Shown here: piece by piece, positions 22,401-36,000 of the stretch | Numbering within the stretch: position 1 is the first letter of the stretch | Layout of the letters: each line of letters starts with the position of its first letter | Source of the DNA: Larimichthys crocea | Taxonomy: Eukaryota > Chordata > Actinopteri > Sciaenidae | DNA: 64,000 nucleotides | NCBI RefSeq assembly: GCF_000972845.2 | Contig: NC_040019.1 | Span: 13,209,409 to 13,273,408 of the forward strand | Direction: 5' to 3' | Program-made: the position numbers and the translations under genes | Notes under the pieces: generated by a model | Told to the model about the DNA's origin: nothing | The model's database searches: none | Seen by the model: only the letters and a program-made list of their open reading frames with translations

Positions 22401-25400
22401 CATCCTGTTTTAAATTTTAACGTTTCTCCGTCAGCGCGAGATTACCTCCAGTCTGTGTGTGAAGCAGCCGACGGAAAGGAAACTGTTCCGCTTTTCTGTC
22501 AGAGTCCGCCTGATCTGCAGAAGTACAATCTCCCTGCAGGACGCTTTGGTACGATTCACCCTGCAGAGGAAAATATGATTTATGCTGAGAAAATACAGAA
22601 GTGTGCAACAAAAAAAGGATAAATGGATCCGTTTCATGTTCAAACGTGCAGATATTTTTCAGTTATACGACCGTACAAACTTAGACAACTTTTTCTTGTC
22701 AGTTACAATTTTATTGTTTACCGTGAACAATTACAGTGAGCACGTAAAAAACTTTATGTTTAGCAAAATAAATAGTAAAAATAGTAAATATAATTTACAA
22801 TATCTATCTAAGGTGATAACTTATTGTTACTAAACGGCGCATTAGAAAAATGTATTAAATTCACTGTGTGGCGGAAAACATGAAAAAAACTATCTTAGGA
22901 TAACATGAAAAATAGCGTAGGTGAAACACATAACAAACGCTGTACGGCACCAGGTTATGAAATGAAAATTATAAAACAAGAACTAGAAAAGTTTCTGTTT
23001 TTTAGCATAATTGACATATTAACTCTCATTAGATAAACATGAAAAACCTATAGTACATAGTGTTTAGTCTACCTTGTATAATGTCATAAGTTTGTACCGT
23101 CATAAAACAATGGGAAACGAGTGTGAGAGTAACGAATCAGAATCGTTATCCTGTCACAGTGGTAAACAACCTTGTGATATATGGATGAACGCAGGAGAAG
23201 GAAATGTATTATTCAGACAGATTACAAAGTTATATGTCATTGATCACCATAACGTTAAAGCAAGAACAAATAGTTATAAATTCTTATGTTATGTTAGTTT
23301 GTAATCATATTCATACTTTCCTAATCAACCTGGAAAACTATCATAGATAACATGAAAATATGATCTTTTAAAAATGTCTTGTTATAAAAACAATACTTGT
23401 AATGATGATACTGACCTGAGTTATTCCTACTGAATCAGAAGCAAAACACTTATTAAACATGACAATACAGTTATCGACCACGGAAGAAAAAAGTCATAAG
23501 AAGTTGCACAACAAATTAAACCGAGGCAGGAAAAACCATTTTAATTAAGCACCTGAGTACGTTAGGCGTGTACGTGATGTCATTTGCATTTAAAATAGTT
23601 TTCAAAACCTCGTCATGCCAGATACATTCGGGAACAACAAGGAAGTTGTAAAAAAATATGGTTTAACAACACTTTTGAAGCTGCCGTTGATTAATAAAAC
23701 TATGAATATATACAGGAGTAAATATGAGGCATTACCCGTGTTTAATGTTTTAATCTCAACCTTTTGGCTGAACTTAGGGCTAAAATAAAAAACTATAAGA
23801 AGTGGGCAGCCGCCCTATACATTTGGATGGAGGATGATAACAAGATGGACAACAGTGTACAGACTTCTTATCACTGGAGAGGCGTGACCTCTGTTAAAAT
23901 GTAAACACAAACCCCACGTGATGCGTGCCTTACATAAATAATAACTGAAAAAAGCACAAGGACGGACTTATCAAAATGTTATGAGAGATTTGTTTGAAAA
24001 AAGTGGACAGGGTCGTGTTACCACTGTACACACTCTGGTTTCAACGTCGAATGTTTTCGGGTCTCCTCTGACTCTCTGACTCCGCAGCCATGCTGTTGGA
24101 CATACGTGCAAGAATGTGGTTTGCCTCGTTTTACGAATAAGCAATGCCGTTCCCTGAAACCAGGACTTCGTCTTTTGGCAGCATATGTGTTCTGGAAAAC
24201 CTGTATATATGCTTCAGCATCAATGGCAGCCTTCACAAATGTGCAGGTTAACCCATTCATGCTGTGTTGCACTGAGCACCTGGATCTGGTTTTCTATCCG
24301 GTTCCTCTTTGCATGCCTTGATGTCCACGACAGACCTACTGTATGTTTCTGAAGCACTGCTGTCTGCCGGCTGAAGATCACGGCAGTCCAGAACTGGTTT
24401 CGGGCCTTGTCCTGCGTACAGAGATTTCTTCTGATTCTCTGAATCTAGCAACAATGTTGATGATGAAATCCCAGATTCTTTTAACCGAGTGGTGAACGTC
24501 TCCCATCCTTCACTTCACAACGGACTCTGGATGTTCTTTTTAGACGAATCACGTCACCGACCCGCTGACCTGTAAACCTCCTTTATCATGAGATGTTCCA
24601 CCACTTGTTACTTTCATCAGTTCAGCATCTTCTTCAGTCTTTTGTTGCACGTCCAACTTTTTGTCCAACGGTTTCTGGTTTCCAATGTTAAAAAACGGGC
24701 GTATCAATTTACAAAAAACCCTTTCTCAGGGAAAGTTTATTTTCCTGAAAATATCTGGTTTCAATGTTTTGTACGTCATCACTTTTTGTTGTGCCACCTT
24801 TTTTTTTTTTGGGAAAACTGGCTTATAATTATATTTAAGAGGTCTGAGCTGGGTGCTTGATCACTGCCAAAAACGTCAGTTTTACATATGTATTTTAGAA
24901 AAATCTTTTATCATTTTAACCCTTTGGAGAGATGGGCCTGCACATTCATACTGTGCCTTCTTCATCTATTCCTCTTAGGAAGCTTTTGCGACAAAAGTCA
25001 GATGAGGAGAGGCGAGAGTTTTTGGCATGAGCCTCATTCAGAAAATTCCTCAGGTGTCGGTCTGACAGCTACCACAAACTAACCCAGGCGTACAACAACT
25101 ACGCTAAACTAGTGTACATACAGAAAAAACACAAACATGTTTCCCTACAGTCGGGTCAGTGTGTGTCCACCATTGGGAGATGTCATGAGGAGCTTGCCTC
25201 CAGAATCTGGAGCTCGATCCTGCGGGGACGTTTTCAAGACTGCCACGGCAGTGAGTCTTCACTTGCTCAAGCGTGCGTATGTGTGTGTAGGGACTAAAGA
25301 CTACCGGGTTTTGGTCTCATGCATGTTTCATTAAGAGACTTGAAAAACCACCTCCAAGGCAAGCCCTTCCTGCGTACCAGGAGAGCATGTCTTTCGACCG

Positions 25401-28400
25401 CCTGTTTCCTCCAGTGGCAAGATTGTTGGAGAGGTCAGTATTGTGAGGCCGGCCAACAAGCACATACGAAGCACGTGAAAACAGAGAGCGGTTTGTGGAC
25501 AGCTGGTTTATCGGCTCGTAACTCGATCCACTTCGCTCTGTGCAACGGTTATCTCAGTTTTCCACAAACTGATTCTGGTCTTTCTTCTTCAAGGGCAGCC
25601 ATCAACCAAGCACAACATTTCGGACAGTACCAAGGGACTGCTGGGGAAAGGAGGTCGGACGACGGTGAGACTGCAAACACAGTTATATAAAATATCAAGT
25701 AAAAATATTCATGCATTCCCTCCATTTAGCTCAAGTACCTTTTGTTAGTCCCAGTTTTGAGATTAGTATTGTCAGTACGTAATTGTTCCACTGGTACTCA
25801 AGTTACAGCGGAGTATTTCCATTTACTTTTATACTTTTACTTCCACTAGTTTATTGGGGTTTAGGGTTTAGTAAATATTCGTAACCATTTCCATTTCCCG
25901 ATGTTTCCCATAGCTATTGAATTCAGCTTTCCGCCTCTCCCACTTAGCCGATGTTCAAACACTATGCAACTTAAGCCATTTGGATGTAACAGCGCTCTGA
26001 TTGGTTAGTTCAGATGCACCCAGTCTGTAACAGCCCAAAGTATGAAATTAATGTTATAGGTGTTTTGTAAAGCCATTTTAATTTGAGCTATTTAACTATT
26101 ATTCAGTACATTAGTTTTCGAGGGCGTTCGTTTGTAATTACTCCATTTATACATTCATCCTTTGTAACTAAATATATTCAACCTATTTTCGTTGTACATT
26201 TAGATGTTAATTAAATAAAGTTTTTTACTATTATGTGATGCACTCAGGTTCTTTAAACAACTTCTCTGACAGTCTTTTGTCGTCCTGTTCGTCTGAGCGC
26301 ATTTTGTCTGGAGGGAATTTGTCAAGTCGAGAAAACGACAAACAGGCTGGGGGAGTTTCGAAAAGTTGAAAATGTTTTTGGCATCTTGAAGGGACACTGA
26401 ATCCGTTTTTATCGATTCTTTTCTTCAACTTCACGGAAGTGCGATGCTTACATAAAATCAACTTGGACCATGTTGTGTTGTGTTGTTTGTGTGTTTTCAG
26501 GTGTGGGCTTGTCAGTGCGAGCCACAGGAATTGAGTACGCCTGCAAAAAGCTGGGACAAGGCTCACGTGAAGAAGAGGAGAGGAGAAGGCATGCTCTCAT
26601 GGCTCTTACCGAGAAACAGCTCTGGAAGGGCTGGACCGTTCGGATTGTTGTGAGATTATTAGTTACACACCATCCTGATGCAAACATACTAGAGCAACAA
26701 CCGTGGATTAATCACACTGAAATAGTCCCCAAGATTGCCACCATTTCTTTTGTGTTGATTTCATTGACTGACAATTTGTCGTGGTTTCCTCAGTACATTA
26801 TTTCCACTGACGAAAGACTAGACAATAACGAACAAAAAACTAATTCATGAGACTGTAACCTTGCGGAAAACTTTGACATTTTCCCCATGAATAAAACAAG
26901 ACGAAAATGAGCCGTAGTCGTGTTTTCACTGAACCTAAAATACAATTACGCTGATGAAAGAGGTGACTACCACGAGTTGCGCTCTTGAAGCACAAAATTA
27001 ATCTTTAATTAATTGTAAAAAGATGTTGCAGTAAAGTTTCAGTCGACTTAATTTTGCTTATTTAGTTCAATAACAACTAAAAAAGAATGCAGACGACAAA
27101 AAAGTACATAATCAACATTGACACAAATTCAAAGTTGAGAACGTTTGTTAAAACCATTACAGCGACGCTGTTTTAGGAAATTACCAATAACCTCGTTAAA
27201 CATTAAACTACATTTGAGACGCCTGTTTTTAAAAGATTTACATCAAGCCATTGGAATTCAGTGGGAACAACAGATCGCAGCTGAGAGTAAAGGATCAGAA
27301 ACTTTGATTTAGTTTAGTCGCCAAAGTTGTTTCATCTTTAAAGTTGCTTAAAACATCNNNNNNNNNNACAAGCTTGCTGGTCTGAAATCATTAAAACAAA
27401 CAAACGGCTGGTTTCGGAATCATTAAAACAAACAAGCTGCTGGTTCTGAATCATTAAAACAAACAACAAACGAGCTGCTGGTTCTGAATCATAAAACAAA
27501 CAACTGCTGGTTCTGAATCATTAAAACAAACAAGCTGCTGGTTCTGAATCATTAAAACAAACAAGCTGCTGGTTCCGAATCATTAAAAACAACAAACAAA
27601 CAAGCTGCTGGTTCTGAACATTAAAACAAACAAGCTGCTGGTTCTGAATCATTCTGTAGGTTCGTTGATGAACTTCACACGCAGAGTGACGTGCAAACAC
27701 CTGCAGCATCACACACCTGTTAGTGTGTCAGAGGACAGATGAGTCTTTTATTTATTATTTTTATTATTTTTATTATTTTTATTGTCTCGTCTTTCAGAGG
27801 ATGTTTGATCTTATGTCACAGCTGCTGAAACTCAAATGTTCAGTGTGGTTTGTAAAGGAAAATGACTCCTGTTTGCTTTTGCACCTGTCGGGTTAAACCA
27901 CAGAGTTGGTTAATGCAGGTTCATACTGAGAGTTCAGGTCTGCTCGTTTTTACTATGGTAGTGCATTGTCTCAGACGTGGATGACTCTGCGAGACATCGT
28001 CCAACTCTCACAGCCTCCTGCTGCTGAGCTGCTGAAACTCAAATGTTCAGTGTGGTTTGTGCTCGGGCAGTACCCATGTACTCCATGTACTTTATGTACC
28101 TTCACTCCGACATAAATTTGACTCCATAATATAGTAATATAATAAGTAATATAATAATAATAAGCCCATAATGTTTCAGTTTCTGCTGTTTCAGGTATGT
28201 TTGTCGCGTGTACGTTAACACAGGTTCAACAATACAAAGAAAAAATGTGCTGCATGAGAAGAACAGTGTAACAAGTTATAATAATAATAATAATAATAAT
28301 AATAATGTAATATTTCGTCCCTCTCGTGTCTGTAAAAGCGTTGGTCATAATCTATAACGGCGCTCACGTTCATGCAGTCCAGTCACTGCAAACTACAACC

Positions 28401-31400
28401 TCAGTAATAAACATAATCGTTACATAACAACACTAACTGAAACTTTATGAGCTTCATAAACGTCAGACTTGTGGCAGAGCGCTGTGCCAAATGAAGAGGC
28501 CGGTCGAGTTATTGTTTCAGAAAGTTTTTCTTAATGCTGTGTATGTATGTTCAAATGTTTAATATGGACCTATATTCACCGTTAACAGAGACAAACGGTT
28601 TGTCAGTGTTTCAATAACTCAGACCTGGTCCTGAAAAGTCCTGGAAGATTTCACTGTGCAAACAAACAAACGAGAGAAATTCAGCTCAGATATTTTCCAC
28701 GATCGATGACTGATCTGCGAGTCGTTGATAGGCGGCGATATTCACGTCATCAAGGCATGAAGACGAAATATTTTGTACTGAAAAGTCGTCTGAACGTCCA
28801 TGAAAGAAATAAAAATGTATTTTTTTGTACAATAGAAAGATTTTTAAATTTGTGTTTAGACGGAGAAACTTTAATTTAAATATGATTTTTACATTTTTTC
28901 CATAATTGTGAGTTGAACCTCTTCAGAGTTTTTTGGACTGTTGGTCAGACAAAGAAAGAAAACGTTGTTGATGATGGACTATTAGATGAATTACTACAGC
29001 TATTTAGATAATATAATAATAATAATAATAATAATAAGTCCTCTGTGACAGTAAACTGAATATGTTTGACATTTGAGGATCTCACCTTGAGCTTTGAGAA
29101 ACATTTCTAACGATTTTCTGACATTTCATGGACCAAAAAAACTTTGTTTACTCCTGAAAATGATTTGACAGATTAAACGATAATGATAAAATCATAAACC
29201 GCAGCCCTTTTTAACTCTTCTTGTCATATTCCAACGAGGCTCGTGTTTCTATCAGACAGATGCAGACTGGGAACAGATAAGATGCTGGAAAAAGGAATCA
29301 ATCAAAGTATTGGAAATTAAAATACATTTGCACGGAATCTAATGATTAACAATTGTTTCCATCATTTTCTTTAAGAAATCAAAAAGTTTGGTCCATAAAA
29401 TGCCAGAAAGTGTTGATCAGTGTTCAAAGATTCAGTTTGCACTGAAGAAACCAGAAACAAAGCGAAGAATCGATTACGACGAAGCGACTGTCACCAAGTC
29501 AGTCAAACGCAAGAAACTCTCTAACATGAAGATTTTATTTCTTTCACGTGTGTTTGTCGGCTTTGTTTCAGTCTGCCGCTGCAACAAAACGAGCCGTTAG
29601 AGGTCGACTCTGTTCTCTAATTAAATGACTCTTCCGTCTTCCTGTCGTGTCAGAACACAGTGATCGACCCGCAGAACAACGTATCGTACACCATGTGGAA
29701 GGACGTCCCCGTGCCGTTCTTCATGTCCGTCTACTTCTTCAACATCCTCAACCCCAAAGAGATTCTGAAAGGAGAGAAGCCCATGGTGGAGCAGAGAGGC
29801 CCGTATGTTTACAGGTACGCTGACTCACTCACACTTTTTATCAGCACACTTTGTCCTGCGTCCTGTAAATGTGTCGCAAGACGCATTCCCAGCTCGTCTT
29901 CTCTGTCTTTGCTGACTTCAGTCTGAATTCAGACGTTCACTGACCGGGCTGGATGTGAGCTGCTGCTTTGTGGAGGCAGAGTCGTCTCTGCAGCTGAAAG
30001 AAAGTTTTTGGGAACACTATGTGCCCTTCTCTGTTTGTGGCATCCAAATCCTTGTTATGTAACTCCCGCCATATGTGCTACAAAGGAGGGAGTCTGGGGC
30101 GGGTCGAATCTAAACTTTTTTTTTTTCCCCACTTCCCCATATGTTGACCTGAAGTTACAGAGAGAGCACGATGACGTCAAAGTTGATTTTTGTCAGGAGT
30201 TTTCTTTCCAGCATTTAAAGGCAGGAGCAGTAAAGGCTGCTGGATCCGCTTCACCCGAAAAAAACATTAATGCAAATCTGAATATCTACCAGCAGCGAGT
30301 AAGTTTTGCACTTTTAGAAGTCGTTGCACACAAAACATTAATTCTGAAACATGCATGACTCTGAGTGCTGCTGAGTTTAACCTCCACCTACAGCGGGTTT
30401 CCAGATACATGCATCCATTATCTGTAACCGCTTATCCTCACGAGGGTCACAGCTGTCCCAGCTGACACTGGGCAAGAGGCGGGGTACACCCTGGACAAGT
30501 CGCCAGTTCATCGCATAGTTCATCACACCTACAGACTATTTACAGTCAACCAATTAACATGTTGAGTGTTTTTGTTTTTGGACTGTGGGAGGAAGGCGGA
30601 GTACCCGGAGAGAACCAGAAAGGCCCGAGCTGAGGTTCAAACCAGGAACCTTCCTGCTGTGAGGCGACACCATGTTGATGTTCAGCATGAAGAAAGATTA
30701 AAAAGTTGGCCAACAGTCAAACGCGGGATGGTGAAGGCTGGAGCTTGTTGTAGTAGAGTAGTACGTTATTTATCAAAAGGTTTTCATGATCTTTGAATCA
30801 TTTCCTCGATCGATGGTTGAGTTGCTCATAAAATATTCACATTTGAGTTGACTTCATCTTTGCAGCTGTAAATATCGTCCGCATGTCGTACACGTTTAAT
30901 TCGTGTGTTCGCCGTGCTTCTAAAAACAAAACAAACCTCTGCCCTCCTCGGGTTCAAAGTCCACGTTGTACACAGAATCCGACTGATGTGATAAAGAGGA
31001 TGAAGGCAGATAAGATGAATGATAGCGAGGCAGAATTAACCATTTAACGAAAGGCTGTCAGAGTGTGATACGTTTGTACCACTGACCGGCACTTATTCTT
31101 CATCCAGGATCCAAATTCAGGTGCTGACACACCTTCACCTGAACACTCATCCTGTCCAGGTGCCTCTGCTTTTACTTTAAAGGCACCCTGAGGAGGAATT
31201 CACCTCTAGTAGTACTCCCAGCCATGTCCGTTGTTGACTCATTATTTTTTTTGTCTTTGTCCAGAAAACAGATCCAGAAAGACAACATCACGTTTCACGA
31301 CAACGACACGGTGTCCTACAGAGAGTACAGAAAATATTTCTTCGAGCCGTCCATGTCTGTCGGCAATGAGTCCGACGTGGTCATGATTCCAAACATGTTG

Positions 31401-32969
31401 GTGCTGGTGAGACTTCATTTCTCCTCCCTCTTCACACTCTCAGTCCGTCGGTTGTCTGCCGTTTGACTCCCATGTGTGTGTGTTTGTTTTTTAGGGTGCA
31501 GCGGTGATGATGGAGAAGTTGCCCTACGCTGTGCGTTTGATGATCAGCTCCACCTTCAAGGCTTTCAACGAGGGGCCCTTCCTGAACAAGACAGTCGGGG
31601 AGCTGATGTGGGGTTACGACAGCAAACTGGTGGATTTCCTCAATAAATACCTGCCGGGCATGCTGCCGTCGTCGGGGAAGTTTGGCCTTTTTGCTGAAGT
31701 GAGTGTTCTTAAAGGTTTATTAGTGACGTTTGTAAAACTGGCGATCTCTGAAGTCACGTTTTGATTGGTGGTGAGAGTTTAGAGAATAATATTGTTAAAG
31801 TTTTATCTCACTGACCGTTTATAGAAAAGCATCAGCGTGGATTTAACAGCCAGTATTGTGTTTTAAATAACAATGTCTTAAATGCTCTTGCATGTTATTA
31901 GGGTTGGAAAGTTTCCGGTAATTTTCTAGGAAACGTTCCATGGGAAGTTAAGCTGGGGAATTTTGGAAATATTCCAAATTGGAGATGCCATGGGAATTAT
32001 GGAAATGTATGTCAATGAACTGTAAACTGGGGGTAGATTGACAATTTAAACAAAATGTATCATATCCAAACTAAATATCCAATTCCCGTTTATTCACATG
32101 GAAAGTTTCTAACTTTGACTGGGACAGGAATCAAACCTGTGACTCTTGCCGATGAAGTGTGACGTTCGTCTCTCTCTTTATTCAGTTCAACAACTCCAAC
32201 ACCGGCCTGTTCACCATCTTCACGGGGAAAGACGACATCAGGAACGTGCACAAAGTCGACTCGTGGAACGGCCTGACGGAGGTGAGACGTGGACGCGACA
32301 CTGACGGTCTGAAGATCACGCGTTTGTTCTGTAAACACACCTGACTGTCCTCTCTGTTATCAGCTGACCTACTGGCGGACTCCTCAGTGTAACATGATCA
32401 ACGGCACGGCCGGACAGATGTGGCCTCCCTTCATGACCAAAGAGACCACGTTACCTTTCTACAGCCCCGACGCCTGCAGGTAAACGTGTCTCCGCTCATC
32501 CTCGGTTCTTTGTTTCAGTTTCTTTCTGCTTAATCACAAAATGCTTCTTGTCTCAGATCTTTGGAGCTGGTTTATCAGCGCTCCGGCGAGTTGAAGGGGA
32601 TACCTCTTTATCGATATGTTGCACCTAAAACCATGTTTGCCAATGGGACGGACTACGCCCCCAACGAAGGCTTCTGCCCCTGCAGGCAGTCCGGGCTGCT
32701 GAATGTCAGCAGCTGCCGCCACAGTGAGTCCGAGCTCCACGTGTATTGAGCGGCCTGTAAAGCACCGGCTAACAAACTGGGCTAACATGAGCTAACAGCA
32801 GCTACATCTGGCAGCAGTTCATGTGAACTTTGTTTTGTTTTTTTCAGACTCTCCGTGCTTCATCTCTCATCCTCACTTCTTTAATGCTGATCCGGTGCTG
32901 CTGGACTACGTGCAGGGCCTTCACCCAACCGAGGACGAGCACGGCCTCTTCATAGACATTCATCCAGTG

Positions 32970-33018
<49 letters not shown>

Positions 33019-36000
33019 CATGCAGGTGAGAGAGATTTAAGCTGAGTTCTTCAGCTCCGATTGGAGGTGCTGTAATGGACTGTTGGCCTCCACCCTCACC
33101 TCCATCCTTGAATCAGAAAAGGGTGAATGAAGAAATCAATAAATGATTTGTTATTCTTCTTATTCTTGGCGGTTAAGCCTAAAAATAACTCAACAAGACA
33201 GACATACGTTGTGTAATGACGACAACTGACACCACTTTAGTGTGGCTGGTGTTGGTGTCCTTGAGGTGTCGTGTGGTCATCTTGAGCAGGAGTGGACTGA
33301 TTACATATCAAAGACCCGCAAACTTTGGGCCCGTGTGTCAGGGTCAAGTACGAGTTTGAATCTCGGGTCGAGGGTGGGTGAAGGGTCGCCAACACTTCAA
33401 ACTCTGCTTTCCCGCAGCTTTCTCAGTTTGAAACTGAGATGCCTACATACGAATTCATCAAATGATCAATAAAATGAATCGATAAACGAGTATCTGTCTC
33501 ATTTATTCAGCAAGAACGAGACTCTGCGCTTTAAGGGAAGTCTCCTTGCCGCAGTTTTGCATTTATCAGGCTGAATCAGTTTAATCACAGAGGAGGCTCG
33601 ACGTTGATGCTTGTTGTCCGTGACAAATATAACCGTGAACTCGCTGCCTGGTTTTACTGCAACAACGTCGTAAAAGTGCACAGATCGTGATGCCTGGGAC
33701 AGATAAGCTGTAACGCTGCCATGACTCAGCCTCGTTCCTAAACCCATTACGCAACCGGCCTTGTGTAAACCTCATCAGCAGGGTAGTTGGCTGTAAGCTG
33801 CGTTGTGATAAGGTAATTGGAAAATTGGGCCATTCATCTGCAATTACAGTCGCTGTGCGAGTTAAAGGCTGTTAGAAACTCTGCTACGGCTCCAGTAAAA
33901 CCAAAACTCAGGTCTGATAACGACGCAGGTTTAAAGCTCATGTGCATGCAGAGTACAGCGTCCAGCAATTCCTGAAAGTCGAGTTTGATAACGAGTTAAT
34001 AATTAAGGGAAATCATTTGGCGTGAGATTTTATGAAAGTGTGTGAGATGGCACAGCTTTCAGCACTTTCTTTGTTTTACACTCGCGACTTCTCGTCGTGG
34101 TGTGACACTCTAGCTTTTACGATGGCCGATGTTCACAGACGTATTTCCAGATTATCCAGATTTTTGTGTCCTAAGTTTTGAAATTGTTGCAGCATTGAGC
34201 CTGAATTCTGCAGTGATCGGGCTGAAATGTAATCCTACTGCTCCTCGTGATTGTTGTGTGTGTCTGACTGAATCCTACAGAGATAATAAAGCCCATCGGC
34301 CACGGCTCTGTGAACTCGTGGACGCAACACTAGTTTGGTCCGTCTGTCCCAGAAGTTGCTAAATTAGTTGCTGGGCACTATTTTTTTAAGTGTTGATTGT
34401 TTTTGTCTTTTTGTCACGTCCAAGGCGACAAACTAATGAACCTGTTCCATGTGTCTGCTCGACCTGTGGAAATGTTCTGTGTGCAGTAAGTGCTGGAAAT
34501 GTTCTCTGTGGCTCGGGGGCTTTTCATTTCCTGCAGGTTCAAGTGGTGAATGTTTGATTTCCGGCTCTCGCGTGCCTGGTGGTTCTGATGTCTGAGGAAA
34601 CTTGGCTGCAGAGCAGTTACGATCGTGTCCTTCACACTGTTCATAGAATGATTTATGTTAAAACTGAACACTTTATGATGATGAAAGATGAAAGATCTGC
34701 TCTTGATAGGAATATTTTGGTTGAGACATCCAGAGAATCCAGAAAAAGTCTCTCAGCTGTTTAAAGTAGTTATTAGTTATTCTTTATTTGAGTTTAGTTT
34801 GGTTGCATCACACGTTTTCAGTGGTCAGGACTGCAGGAAGGCCGGACCTGTTGTAACACGTGCAGAAAGTCCTTCCAGTACATTTCAGCATTTATCAACT
34901 CAAACTTCATTTATTTATAAAGCAAACATGCAAAAATACGTATGGGATAAAAAAAAGTTTAAGGATCAGTGCACAGAAACCAAAAAACAATCCAGGAAGA
35001 CCCAAAAACTGCAACACAGATCGTGCTGGTTTCCTCTTGACGTCCACGATTTTCCGAATGTTTTCATGGATTGTACATTCTCACTAAGGATCACTTCATT
35101 TCTTGCTCACACAGTTTCTGCCCAGTTTTACTTGCGGATGCTCTTTCCATACGCAAACATGACATGACATGACACTGTCGCCTGTTGTTGATTGACCTGT
35201 TTACCTGTGGAAGGTTCCACAGGTAAACAGGTCAATCAGTTTCTTTCCACATCTTTTGTTGACTCCGTCCAAACCTTTGGACAGAGTCAAGTTATCCGTT
35301 TTGGATTTGAAAATCTGCATTTTGTTTTTACTTACTTACTACTTGTAAAAGTTTGTTGGCCGCTCAGACTCTAAGACAAAAGATTTTTTAAGTCTCTGTT
35401 TGTTTTATCACGTTAGCAGCGAGTCCCTGGGTAATGATTTGACGCTTTGATTTTAATCGTCACAAATCATCAAGACATGTCCTCCAAAAGAATCCTTCTC
35501 ACGTGAGGATTTCCTTCTTTTGTGTTTGCTTAAGTGGGAACCTTCTTTTTTTTATAGTCGGATGGAGATTGAAACGTTCCCATACTAATTTAAAAAGTGG
35601 GCAGTGGAACTTTTTTTATTCGCCATGTGAGATTTGTTGCTGTTTTTCCAGCTCACAGGCGTCCCGCTGAACGTGTCCATCCGCCTGCAGCTCAACCTCT
35701 ACATGAAGAAAGTGTCGGGGATTACGTAAGGATGTTATTCCCTAAACTGTTATCATGTCATAAACGTTTGTCATGCATTGTTTTTATATCTGTTCATTGT
35801 TCAATATAAATATCTCGTGTTGTACGTTTCCTGCTTTTCTCAACCGCTCCCGATGCGACCTTTGGGAATTTAAAAGTCGAGTGTTTGTGTCATTGCAGAG
35901 AAACTGGCAAGATTTCTGAGGTGGTGATGCCGATGATCTGGTTTGAGGAGGTGAGTCGCTGATGTCCGGTTGTGTACAGTACTTGACTCTGGGTGGAGTT

